Counted from the stretch's first letter, positions 1 through 6,028 are shown. The stretch is 11,248 bases of DNA from JBEKCP01 sp050014815 (GCA_050014815.1 JBEKCP010000123.1:1-11248); one strand, 5' to 3'. Numbers and translations: made by a program. The notes: generated from the letters alone by a model not told the origin.

Positions 1-249
1 ACCCGCCGGGACCGCAAACCATCTGGCTAGGAATGCAACGCATGCGAGACCTTGCCTGGGCGTGGGATACCTTCGGTCCAGGAGCCGAAACAAAGCCATG
101 ACTTGTCCAGTACAACGAGGGCGTTGCCCTGGGACGCGGTGTCCAAAGGCCGTTGTAGCCCTGAAAGGGCGTGACAATCGCGCGGCTGGGCTCGCCTGTT
201 ACGCCCCGTTGGGGGTTGTGGTGGCTGTGCGCGACCGGCTCGTGGTCGT
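1..249. other. Non-coding stretch, no supported gene
   Basis: I see no credible gene here. One plus-strand reading frame (62-352) is open, but its composition is that of a chance frame in GC-rich DNA and it has no recognisable motif. On the minus strand the frame that carries the N-terminal part of the neighbouring beta-helix remnant stays open to the window edge, but after the frameshift it no longer reads as protein. The stretch does hold a cluster of small hairpins, listed separately. Confidence 0.5.
119..214. repeat. Cluster of three short perfect hairpins (REP-like)
   Basis: Three short palindromes lie within 96 bp: GGGCGTTGCCC (119-129), GCCCTGAAAGGGC (158-170) and CCCCGTTGGGG (204-214). 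Each has a 4-5 bp perfect GC stem and a 3-base loop, and two of the loops are GTT. The regular design suggests an intergenic REP-like element or a structured transcript rather than coding DNA. No second copy lies in this window, so its repeat nature is inferred. Confidence 0.4.
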
Positions 250-595
250 TCACGGCTGTGCTTCCTTCTCTAACCCCTTCGGCCCGATCTTTTCCACCGG
301 TATCGCTTTGAAGCCCAACTTCAGCGCGGGGGAGTCGGGCTTGAGGCGGTAATCGTCGTGAGCCGCGTCGACGAAGAGCGGGGTCGGCGATGAGCGAGTG
401 GGTGTCGTACGCCGCGGCTTGCCATTGGAGCATCCCCGGCAATGCCCCTTGGTCCCGCACGAGGCCACCTTCTTGGACAACGAACTCGTTGCGGGCGGGC
501 CGTGCCCACTGCCAGCAGGGTACCCACGCCGCCACGCCCGGCACCAGCACCAGCGCCCCGACATGCGCCAAGACGTAAAGCCGGCCGCGTTTCAT
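250..595 (-). pseudogene. Eroded remnant of a secreted beta-helix-type protein
   Basis: Two frames on the minus strand join to give one recognisable protein end. From the ATG at 595 the frame reads a signal-like start (MKRGRLYVLAHVGALVLVPG), then RNEFVVQEGGLVRDQG, then AAYDTHSLIADP. One extra base in the CCCCG stretch near 379-382 then breaks the frame. The next frame continues LFVDAAHDDYRLKPDSPALK and ends LEKEAQP at 250. The 'ADPLFVD..xDDYRLKPDSPALKLGF' ending is typical of planctomycete right-handed parallel beta-helix proteins, which are normally several hundred residues long. Only about 115 codons remain, so most of the repeat domain is gone. The joined ORF looks like an internal deletion plus a frameshift. 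The frameshift could instead be a sequencing error, but the short length could not. No good ribosome-binding site precedes the ATG. Confidence 0.6.
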
Positions 596-693
596 ACGAA
601 TCGATTCGGACACTTTCTCGCGTTTCCTTGCGATACGGCGGAATCTTAGGGTCCGGTCAATCCCGAGCGTTAACCGGTTGCTCGGGCGGCCCC
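596..693. other. Short gap left of the insertion sequence, with one hairpin
   Basis: No gene is seen. A 7-bp inverted repeat, CCCGAGC (662-668) and GCTCGGG (680-686), encloses an AACCGGTT palindrome (672-679). There is no T-run after it on either strand, so a terminator role is not supported. It lies 8 bp from the left end of the insertion sequence and could be a feature of the insertion target. Confidence 0.35.
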
Positions 694-719
694 TGTTGTC
701 AACCAATAGAAATGTCCCC
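694..719 (+). repeat. Left terminal inverted repeat of the insertion sequence
   Basis: Starts TGTTGTC and ends with the core CCAATAGAAATGTCCCC (703-719). It pairs with the reverse complement of 2179-2204. Confidence 0.75.
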
Positions 720-728
720 TGTTTCGCG

Positions 729-744
729 CCAATAGAAATGTCCC
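729..744 (+). repeat. Left subterminal copy of the repeat core
   Basis: CCAATAGAAATGTCCC, identical to the core of the left terminal repeat and 26 bp further in. It lies between the transposase stop codon and the element end, so it is a candidate second transposase-binding site. Confidence 0.75.
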
Positions 745-764
745 GTTGCTGTGGCTGTTTTCGT

Positions 765-2123
765 CTACCCTAAAATGGCGGGCTCCACGAGGCGAGCGCA
801 GCGAGCCGAAGTGGAGCCCGCCATTTTTTTCGCCGGTGGTGGGAGGGGGACCGATGGCTCCGGTCGCGTCGCAGCCGGTCGGCGGCGGCGCCAGGGATGG
901 TTGGCGGCAGGCTTTTGGCCCTGGCTGGAGCCCGTCGGACCGGTACGCTTGGCCCGCTTGGGCAGCGGCGGGTCCAGGATCGGCGACCAGGGTACTTCGC
1001 GCCGGCCTGCGAACACCCGCAGCACCCCATCCAGCGGCTCGCAGACCGTCACACGCTGGCCGCTCCGAATGAACTCGGCCGTCTCGCGCGGCAATTGCAG
1101 AATGCGATTCCACCAACGCAATGTCCAGTCCTTGGCCACCACACGCGATTCCTGAATCGACACGATCCGTGCCAGGTCCGTGGTGGCCGAGAGCGGACGA
1201 TGCCAGTCCTCCGCCCCCACCGCCGCCACCTTGAACTGCGCGTTGAACTCGGCCAGAAATATATCTTCCAGGAATCGGTTCGCCGCCTCCACGTCGGAAA
1301 TCTTCGCGCGCCGCAGCGCCTTGACCAACCGATCCTGGAGCGTCCCGTTCATACGCTCCACACGCCCCTTCGCTTGTGGACTCCGCGCCAAAATCAGTTC
1401 CACGTCCAGCTCGCGCATGGCGCGCCCAAATTGCGTTTCTGGCCGGCAATCGTCGAGCAAATCCGCGTCCGTCGGCTCGCCGTCCGGCCGATAAATGCTG
1501 TGCTGATCCACGTACAGACCGCGCGGCAAGCCGTGCCGCCGGGCATAGCGCTGAAACGAGTCCGACGACGATGCCCACGATTCGTTCTCGTAGAACCGCG
1601 CCGTCACCATGCCCGTGGCGTCGTCGATCATGACCATCAGCGTCGCCCAGTCGCGCCGCCCCTCGAACCAGTCGTGAAACGAGCCGTCCATCTGCACCAA
1701 CTCGCCCAGGTGCTCGCGCCGCGTTCGACGACGACGATGCTGGCGCCGCTTGCGCCGCCGATCCAACAAGCCCGCTTGCAACAGCCACCGCCGTAGCGTC
1801 GTCACCGAGACCTGCACGCCGTCTTCCTTCCCCAGGCATTCCGCGGCCAACGTCGCCCCGTAATCGGCATACTGCTCGCGATACAACGCCAACGACCGCT
1901 GTTTGGTCTTCTCCGGCGAGTGTCGATTGGGCCCCCGGCCACGCAGCCGATGCACCAGGCCGGCATCGCCTTCACTCTGATACCGAGACCACGCCCGCTT
2001 CGTTTGACGATAGCTCAGCCCCAGCCGTTCGCTCGCCTCGACCAGCGTCATCCCCCCCGTTTTGACCCGACTGAATGCCTCCAGCCGCTTTCGTTCCTTC
2101 CGACTCATCGAAATCGTCCCCAT
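765..2123 (-). CDS. DDE transposase, IS1202/ISNCY family
   Basis: Catalyses transposition of the surrounding insertion sequence. The 452-aa protein has an N-terminal helix-turn-helix region (about residues 24-60, with MTLVEASERLGLSYRQTKRA), a basic linker (122-136, rich in Arg) and an RNase H-like integrase core. The DDE residues I read are Asp146 (LVQMDGSFHDW), Asp206 (GLYVDQHSIYR) and Glu256 (SPQAKGRVERMNGTLQ). These match the IS1202/ISNCY group, whose transposases are usually 400-460 aa. The start at MGTISM is used here. A second Met six codons in (MSRKERKRLEAF) is a reasonable alternative. The C-terminal 20 residues (from KKMAGSTSARC) are encoded by a large palindrome, so the native stop may once have been earlier. 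A hairpin just upstream covers an AAGGAAA sequence and may limit translation. Confidence 0.9.
   Translation of the reverse strand: MGTISMSRKERKRLEAFSRVKTGGMTLVEASERLGLSYRQTKRAWSRYQSEGDAGLVHRLRGRGPNRHSPEKTKQRSLALYREQYADYGATLAAECLGKEDGVQVSVTTLRRWLLQAGLLDRRRKRRQHRRRRTRREHLGELVQMDGSFHDWFEGRRDWATLMVMIDDATGMVTARFYENESWASSSDSFQRYARRHGLPRGLYVDQHSIYRPDGEPTDADLLDDCRPETQFGRAMRELDVELILARSPQAKGRVERMNGTLQDRLVKALRRAKISDVEAANRFLEDIFLAEFNAQFKVAAVGAEDWHRPLSATTDLARIVSIQESRVVAKDWTLRWWNRILQLPRETAEFIRSGQRVTVCEPLDGVLRVFAGRREVPWSPILDPPLPKRAKRTGPTGSSQGQKPAANHPWRRRRPAATRPEPSVPLPPPAKKMAGSTSARCARLVEPAILG
772..830. terminator. Long perfect hairpin at the 3' end of the transposase gene
   Basis: A 17-bp perfect inverted repeat pairs 772-788 (AAAATGGCGGGCTCCAC) with 811-827, around a 22-base loop containing GCGAGCGCAGCGAGC. 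On the plus strand it is followed by T7 (824-830). On the minus strand the arm ends in T4. This is the form of a two-way intrinsic terminator, and it could shield the element from outside transcription and stop the transposase transcript. It overlaps the last 20 codons of the transposase. The same shape could also be a dispersed palindrome inserted there. Confidence 0.65.
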
Positions 2124-2129
2124 TCTTCT

Positions 2130-2147
2130 CGTTTCCTTTCGGAAACG
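2130..2147 (-). promoter_or_regulatory. Hairpin covering a Shine-Dalgarno-like sequence upstream of the transposase
   Basis: CGTTTCC (2130-2136) pairs with GGAAACG (2141-2147) around a 4-base loop. Read on the minus strand, the 3' part is AAAGGAAACG, followed by AGAAGA and the transposase ATG at 2123. The AGGA would be partly paired in the RNA, which would lower transposase translation. The spacing from AGGA to the ATG is longer than usual, so GAGAAG may serve instead. Confidence 0.35.
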
Positions 2148-2153
2148 ATCTTA

Positions 2154-2170
2154 GGGGACATTTCTATTGG
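2154..2170 (-). repeat. Right subterminal copy of the repeat core
   Basis: GGGGACATTTCTATTGG is the exact reverse complement of the left core at 703-719. Confidence 0.75.
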
Positions 2171-2178
2171 TCGCTAAT

Positions 2179-2204
2179 GGGGACAATTCTAATGGCGCAC
2201 GACA
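2179..2204 (-). repeat. Right terminal inverted repeat of the insertion sequence
   Basis: GGGGACAATTCTAATGG followed by CGCACGACA. Its reverse complement starts TGTCGTG. The core differs from the other three copies at two positions (A to T twice). Confidence 0.7.
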
Positions 2205-2206
2205 AT

Positions 2207-2232
2207 TCCGGGAAAGCAGTCCGGGAAAGCAG
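2207..2232 (+). repeat. Perfect 13-bp tandem repeat next to the right end of the insertion sequence
   Basis: TCCGGGAAAGCAG occurs twice with no spacer (2207-2219 and 2220-2232), starting 3 bp outside the insertion sequence and ending 6 bp before the -35 box. It could be a local slippage duplication or a pair of protein-binding sites for the promoter. Confidence 0.6.
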
Positions 2233-2237
2233 AATAG

Positions 2238-2267
2238 TTGACAAGAGGTCTCTTGCCGTGCTACAAT
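2238..2267 (+). promoter_or_regulatory. Near-consensus sigma-70 type promoter
   Basis: TTGACA (2238-2243, perfect -35) and TACAAT (2262-2267, one mismatch from TATAAT) are separated by 18 bp. Transcription would start near 2274 and run rightwards through the hairpin and the LRR remnant into the first oxidoreductase gene, with a leader of about 280 nt. This sequence lies outside the duplicated unit, so the second cassette has no copy of it. Confidence 0.6.
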
Positions 2268-2284
2268 CCCGGTTTGCGGTTGTT

Positions 2285-2318
2285 TCGGGAGTCCGCGCAC
2301 GCCCTCGCGGAATCCCGA
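2285..2318 (+). other. Strong hairpin in the predicted leader
   Basis: TCGGGA (2285-2290) and TCCGCG (2292-2297) pair with CGCGGA (2306-2311) and TCCCGA (2313-2318). The stem is 12 bp with one G-A mismatch and an 8-base loop, beginning about 18 bases after the -10 box. A second, weaker stem (GGCAC 2319-2323 with GTGCC 2336-2340) follows. There is no T-run, so an intrinsic terminator is not supported. It may be an RNA-stabilising or regulatory leader structure. Confidence 0.4.
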
Positions 2319-2401
2319 GGCACCCCCCGCAAGACGTGCCTGCCCGCTTGCCCCGCCTGAAATCCCTGCTGCCGCGTATTCCTCGGACGTGCCGATCGGG
2401 A

Positions 2402-2494
2402 GAGAAGAAGCTGACGCTCAGCGTGACGCTCGTCAGCGACGAGGGCGCGGCCCGGCTTCAGGCCGCGCTGCCGAAGTGCCGGATCGAGAAATAG
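2402..2494 (+). pseudogene. C-terminal remnant of a leucine-rich-repeat-type gene
   Basis: The frame reads EKKLTLSVTLVSDEGAARLQ, then AALPKCRIEK and a TAG at 2492-2494. The 'V(S/T)D.G...LQ.ALP.C.I' ending is what planctomycete LRR proteins typically have after their last repeat. The frame is open further upstream (to 2075, inside the insertion sequence), but the residues before about 2402 do not look like LRR sequence, so only the tail is called. The last 30 bases mark the left breakpoint of the tandem duplication and recur at 4705-4734. Confidence 0.5.
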
Positions 2495-2540
2495 AGCGCA
2501 GGTTGGGCGGTGTTTTTTCCCAGTTTCATCACCAATTTAT

Positions 2541-2546
2541 GGAGAA
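2541..2546 (+). promoter_or_regulatory. Ribosome-binding site of the first oxidoreductase
   Basis: GGAGAA lies six bases before the ATG at 2553. The matching GGAGGA in copy 2 sits at the same distance, which fixes both starts. Confidence 0.7.
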
Positions 2547-2552
2547 ATCCCC

Positions 2553-3773
2553 ATGAAGAGAGGCAAGAGCGGGATTAGCCGGCGGCACTTTTTGCAGGGT
2601 GCGGCGGCAGGCGTGGCCGCGGCGACGATCGTGCCGCGCAACGTGCTGGGCCAGGGCAAGACGCCGCCCAGCGAGGAGTTCGGCGGGGCCCTGATCGGCT
2701 GCGGCGGACGCGGCGGTCAGACGTTTCGGCTCCTTGGCTCGGGCGTCCGGCTCCTGGCCTCATGCGACGTGAAGTTCAAAGACAAGGCCGACGACAAGGC
2801 GATCTATACCGACTACCGGAAGGTGCTGGAGCGCAAGGACATTGACGTGGTGGCCATCGCCACGCACCCCGGCTGGCACGCCTTGATCTCGATTGCCGCC
2901 ATGGAGGCCGGCAAGGACGTGGTGTGCGAGAAGCCCATGTGCCGCTTCATCTCGGAGGGCCGCGCGGTGGCCGACGCCGAGAAGCGGTTCGGCCGCGTGT
3001 TCCAAATCGAACAGAAGGGAGGCTACCGGGGGGACCTGCTCCGCAAGATCTTCGAGAGCGGGCGGGTGAAGCATTGCGACGCGGTGGAAATCTGCCGCGG
3101 CCGCTGGGATGTGAAGAGATTCTGCGGCATGGTGAAGTATCGAGTCGAGAACGTGCCGGCCAATGCGGACTGGGACTTCTACTGCGGCCCGGCCCCTTTG
3201 CGGCCGTTTCAGAAGGACCGCTGGGGCTTTTCCCATCGCGGCTACTGGGACTACGAAGGCGGCGGACTCTCGGACCAGGGCCACCATCAACTGCACGCGT
3301 TGGCCTACCAGTACGGCCGCGACCTGACCGCTCCGGTTGAAGTCACTGCCCATGCCGCGCCCGCGCATCCCGAGGCTGTCGGCCTGTGGGCCTGGTGCGA
3401 ACTGAAGTATGCTGACGGCTTCACTCTCGTGCTCGACGGCGGCCAGTGGGGCAAGCCCTACGACCGACTCGCGGCGAAGGCCCCCAAAGCCGACGAGCTG
3501 CTGAAGTCGCTCAGCGAAGAGGATCGGAAGAAGCTCGACGCGATGCCCAATCCGGTGCCGGGACCCTTTTTCCCCGAGGCCGTGCGCAAGCGCGTGCCGA
3601 CCGCCAGCCACGCCGAGCGCTCCCATCGCGTGGCCACGATCTACCACCTGGCGAACGCGGCCATCCGCTGCGGCCGACCGCTGAGGTTCGATCCGGTCAC
3701 CGAGCAGATCATCGGTGACGACGAGGCCAACCGCCTGGTCAACCAACCCATGCGGGCCCCGTGGCGCCTGTAG
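2553..3773 (+). CDS. Tat-signal Gfo/Idh/MocA family oxidoreductase, copy A
   Basis: An NAD(P)-dependent oxidoreductase of unknown substrate; family members mostly act on sugars, inositols or their derivatives. The 406-aa protein begins with a twin-arginine signal (SRRHFLQGAAAG, residues 9-20), so it is probably exported folded. The Rossmann dinucleotide motif is IGCGGRG (48-54). CEKPMC (125-130) holds the family EKP motif with Lys127, the usual catalytic or cofactor-contacting lysine. GGGLSDQGHHQLH (237-249) offers Asp241 and His244/His245 as active-site candidates. The protein ends EANRLVNQPMRAPWRL, typical of the planctomycete C-terminal oxidoreductase domain. It is preceded by GGAGAA and followed 81 bp later by a HEAT-repeat gene in the same direction. 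About 79% identical, without gaps, to copy B. It differs from B most in residues 171-210 and 239-305, the region expected to line the substrate pocket. Confidence 0.9.
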   Translation: MKRGKSGISRRHFLQGAAAGVAAATIVPRNVLGQGKTPPSEEFGGALIGCGGRGGQTFRLLGSGVRLLASCDVKFKDKADDKAIYTDYRKVLERKDIDVVAIATHPGWHALISIAAMEAGKDVVCEKPMCRFISEGRAVADAEKRFGRVFQIEQKGGYRGDLLRKIFESGRVKHCDAVEICRGRWDVKRFCGMVKYRVENVPANADWDFYCGPAPLRPFQKDRWGFSHRGYWDYEGGGLSDQGHHQLHALAYQYGRDLTAPVEVTAHAAPAHPEAVGLWAWCELKYADGFTLVLDGGQWGKPYDRLAAKAPKADELLKSLSEEDRKKLDAMPNPVPGPFFPEAVRKRVPTASHAERSHRVATIYHLANAAIRCGRPLRFDPVTEQIIGDDEANRLVNQPMRAPWRL

Positions 3774-3786
3774 GCCGCCCGTGAGT

Positions 3787-3816
3787 GATTTCAGATTTTG
3801 GATTTCAGATTTCAGA
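3787..3816 (+). repeat. TTCAGATTT intergenic repeat, copy A
   Basis: GATTTCAGATTTTGGATTTC followed by AGATTTCAGA: three overlapping copies of TTCAGATTT-like sequence between the oxidoreductase and HEAT genes. A near-identical copy is at 6029-6055, and a related sequence (GGATTTCGCGTTCCGGATTT) lies in the tail of the transporter gene. It probably belongs to a dispersed intergenic repeat family. Confidence 0.5.
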
Positions 3817-3854
3817 AGATCTTGATGTGAACCCAAGAACAAAGGGAACTCTCT

Positions 3855-4691
3855 ATGGCAGCAAGTGAGAACCTGAAAGCCCTGGTTGACCAGATGCCTA
3901 ATGCCGACGGGCGGGGCATGTACTGCACCGACATCGACAAGGACAAGATCGAGAAGGCGGTTGCCGAGATTGTCAAAGGCGGCCGGGAGAACATTCTGGG
4001 CCTGATCGATATGCTGGACAAGCCCGGCAGCGATCAGGACGCCAAACCGCACTACGCCCTGCATTGCGTGGGCAATTGCGCCCTGGTCTCCAAGGACGAG
4101 AATGTCCGGCGGCAGTTCGCCGAGACGCTCGCCTCGCAACTCACGAGCGACCGGTCGAAGTACGTCCGTGGATTCCTGTGCCAGGAATTGCAGTGGGCGG
4201 GCCGCCGCGAGGCCGTGACAGCCCTGGGCCGGCTCTTGACCGACGAGGAACTGGTCGATCCGGCGGCCATGGCCCTGGTGGCCATCAAGGACGGTGCGGC
4301 CGAGCCATTGCGGGCGGCCTTGCCGCAGGCCAAAGGCCGCTGCCGGCTGGTGGTTCTCCACAGTCTGGCGGCGCTGGGCGATGCCGGCTCGGCCGCCGAG
4401 TTCAGGGCGGCCATCAAGGATCCGGATCGCGAGGTCCGCCTGGCGGCGTGCGCGGGCCTGGCGAAGATCGGCGACGCCACCGCCGTTGACCTCTTGCTCC
4501 AAGCGGCGGGCGCAGAGCCCGGCTGGGAGCGAATCCAGGCCACGAAGTACTGCCTGGTGCTGGCCGAAAAGCTCTTGGTCGCTGGCAAGAAGCAGGACGC
4601 AATGAAGATCTACTCGTCGCTTCGCGATTCGCGCAGCGACCCGTCCGAGAAATACGTTCGCGACCTGGCCGAAAAGGCCCTCGCCGGTTGA
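3855..4691 (+). CDS. Small HEAT-repeat protein, copy A
   Basis: A 278-aa alpha-helical repeat protein, probably a protein-binding scaffold. No catalytic motif is seen. Residues 1-100 are helical but not clearly HEAT. HEAT-like repeats run from about 104 to 216 (for example CQELQWAGRREAVTALGRLL, then DPDREVRLAACAGLAKIGD at 189-207). The C-terminal helices include YCLVLAEKLLVAGKKQDAMK (232-251). There is no signal peptide or membrane segment, so it is predicted to be cytoplasmic, unlike its Tat-exported neighbour. AAAGGGA (3841-3847) precedes the ATG at a proper distance. The start is also supported by its conservation in copy B. It probably shares a transcript with the upstream oxidoreductase. 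Residues 104-255 align with residues 62-210 of the large secreted HEAT protein at 8611-10422, so the two are probably related. Confidence 0.85.
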   Translation: MAASENLKALVDQMPNADGRGMYCTDIDKDKIEKAVAEIVKGGRENILGLIDMLDKPGSDQDAKPHYALHCVGNCALVSKDENVRRQFAETLASQLTSDRSKYVRGFLCQELQWAGRREAVTALGRLLTDEELVDPAAMALVAIKDGAAEPLRAALPQAKGRCRLVVLHSLAALGDAGSAAEFRAAIKDPDREVRLAACAGLAKIGDATAVDLLLQAAGAEPGWERIQATKYCLVLAEKLLVAGKKQDAMKIYSSLRDSRSDPSEKYVRDLAEKALAG

Positions 4692-4704
4692 TGAGTCCTT
4701 CGTT

Positions 4705-4734
4705 GCGCTGCCGAAATGTCGGATCGAGAAATAG
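4705..4734 (+). pseudogene. Duplicated LRR-gene tail at the start of copy 2
   Basis: GCGCTGCCGAAATGTCGG and the following GATCGAGAAATAG encode ALPKCRIEK and a stop, exactly as at 2465-2494. This is a passenger fragment carried by the duplication and marks its left breakpoint. It is not a gene. Confidence 0.75.
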
Positions 4735-4780
4735 AGAGCAGGTTGGGCGGTGTTTTTTCCCGGTTTCATCACCACGTTAC

Positions 4781-4786
4781 GGAGGA
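4781..4786 (+). promoter_or_regulatory. Ribosome-binding site deciding the start of the second oxidoreductase
   Basis: GGAGGA lies six bases before the ATG at 4793. The frame is open upstream to 4688, but that extension encodes only the LRR tail and leader, so 4793 is the true start. Confidence 0.8.
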
Positions 4787-4792
4787 ATCCCC

Positions 4793-6013
4793 ATGAAGAA
4801 AAGCAACAGCGGAATTAGCCGGCGGCACTTTTTGCAGGGTGCGGCCGCAGGCGTGGCCGCGGTGACGATCGTGCCGCGCAACGTGCTGGGCCAAGGCAAG
4901 ACGCCGCCCAGCGAGGAGTTCGGCGGGGCCCTGATCGGCTGCGGCGGACGCGGCGGCGGAACGTTCGGGTGCCTTGGCCCCGGCGTCAAGATGCTGGCCA
5001 AGTGCGACGTGAAGTTCAAGGACACCGCCGACGACAAAACCATCTACACCGATTTCCGCAAGCTTCTCGAACGCAAGGATATCCATGTGGTGGCCATCGC
5101 CACCCACCCCGGCTGGCACGCCTTGATTTCGATTGCCGCCATGGAGGCGGGCAAAGACGTGGTGTGCGAGAAGCCCATGTGCCGCTTCATCGCCGAAGGC
5201 CGCGCGGTCTGGGAGGCCCAGAACCGCTTCGGCCGCATTTTCCAGATCGAGCGCAAGGGCGGCTACAAGCCCGACCTGCTCCGCAAGATATTCGAGAGCG
5301 GGCTGGTGAAGAATTGCGGCTCGGTGGTTGTCCAACGCGGCGGCCTGAAGGTCAAGCAGTGGAGCGGCATGGTAAAGTATCCCGTGGCGCCGGTGCCCGC
5401 CAACCTGGACTGGGATCTGTACTGCGGCCCGGCACCTTTGCGTCCCTACCAGAAGCACCGTTTCGGTGGCAGCCACCGCGGCTACTGGGACTATGAAGGC
5501 GGCGGCCTGGGCGACATGGCCCACCACGCTTTGAACCACATGGCGTACCAGTTCGGGCGCGATCTGACGTCGCCCGTCGAGATCACTCCTTACGCACCTC
5601 CCATGCATCCGGAGGCCTGTGGCGTGTGGGGCTGGTGCGAGCTGAAGTATGCCGATGGCTTCACCGTGGTTCTCGACAGCGGCGAGTGGGGCAACAAGTA
5701 CGACCGGCTCGCCCCCAAGGCTCCCAAGGCCGAGGACCTGTTGAAGCTGCTCAGCGAGGAGGATCGGAAGAAGCTCGACGCGATGCCCGATCCGACCGTG
5801 GGCCCCTATTTCCCCGAGGCGATTCGCAAACGCGTGCTGACCGGCAGCCACGCCGAGCGGTCGCATCGCGTGGCCACGATCTATCACCTGGCCAACATCG
5901 CCTTCCGCTGCGGCCGTCCGCTGAAGTTCGACCCCGTTACGGACCAGATCATTGGCGACGAGGAAGCCAACCGGCTGGTCAACCAGCCCATGCGGGCCCC
6001 GTGGCGCCTGTAG
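4793..6013 (+). CDS. Tat-signal Gfo/Idh/MocA family oxidoreductase, copy B
   Basis: Paralogue of the gene at 2553, also 406 aa and aligning without a gap. The Tat motif SRRHFLQGAAAG (9-20), the Rossmann IGCGGRG (48-54) and CEKPMC (125-130, Lys127) are all kept. The Asp/His motif reads GGGLGDMAHHALNH, so Asp241 and His244/His245 are conserved. The surrounding residues change strongly (SDQGHHQLHAL in A against GDMAHHALNHM in B). Residues 171-210 also differ a lot, for example KHCDAVEICRGRWD against KNCGSVVVQRGGLK. This suggests that the substrate pocket has diverged while the fold and cofactor site are held, or relaxed selection in that region. The ending is identical (NQPMRAPWRL). It is followed 78 bp later by its own HEAT gene. 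No strong promoter of its own is seen, so it may depend on read-through from copy A. Confidence 0.9.
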   Translation: MKKSNSGISRRHFLQGAAAGVAAVTIVPRNVLGQGKTPPSEEFGGALIGCGGRGGGTFGCLGPGVKMLAKCDVKFKDTADDKTIYTDFRKLLERKDIHVVAIATHPGWHALISIAAMEAGKDVVCEKPMCRFIAEGRAVWEAQNRFGRIFQIERKGGYKPDLLRKIFESGLVKNCGSVVVQRGGLKVKQWSGMVKYPVAPVPANLDWDLYCGPAPLRPYQKHRFGGSHRGYWDYEGGGLGDMAHHALNHMAYQFGRDLTSPVEITPYAPPMHPEACGVWGWCELKYADGFTVVLDSGEWGNKYDRLAPKAPKAEDLLKLLSEEDRKKLDAMPDPTVGPYFPEAIRKRVLTGSHAERSHRVATIYHLANIAFRCGRPLKFDPVTDQIIGDEEANRLVNQPMRAPWRL

Positions 6014-6028
6014 GCCGCCCGCGAGTGC

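Larger units (their letters stand above)
694..2204 (-). mobile_element. Complete insertion sequence, IS1202/ISNCY type, 1511 bp
   Basis: The element is bounded by 26-bp imperfect terminal inverted repeats that begin TGT at both ends (694-719 and 2179-2204; 20 of 26 positions match by my count) and encloses one minus-strand DDE transposase. An additional copy of the inner repeat core sits inside each end (729-744 and 2154-2170), so each end has two copies about 25-26 bp apart. The flanks (…GGCCCC before 694, ATTCCGGG… after 2204) show no obvious target-site duplication. Either the duplication was lost or the boundary is off by some bases. The open transposase frame and intact ends suggest the element could still be, or recently was, mobile. 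Confidence 0.8.
2465..4704 (+). repeat. Tandem duplication, copy 1 (oxidoreductase + HEAT cassette)
   Basis: Copy 1 of a unit with a 2240-bp period. It runs from the ALPKCRIEK tail of the LRR remnant through the first oxidoreductase, the TTCAGATTT spacer and the first HEAT gene. Similarity to copy 2 stops abruptly on the left at 2465/4705 and on the right at the HEAT stop codons (4691/6925). Positions 4692-4704 are a short non-matching filler at the junction. Confidence 0.9.

Noticed and set aside
119..214. Considered as a CRISPR array because of the repeated short hairpins
   Set aside because: The three units differ in sequence, there are no equal repeats and spacers, and no cas genes are present.
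660..2240. Target-site duplication flanking the insertion sequence
   Set aside because: I compared the flanks for short (4-8 bp) and long (about 27 bp) direct repeats and saw none.
4688..4792. A 35-codon N-terminal extension of the second oxidoreductase
   Set aside because: It encodes the LRR tail and leader, would bury the Tat signal inside the protein, and lacks a ribosome-binding site. GGAGGA precedes the ATG at 4793.
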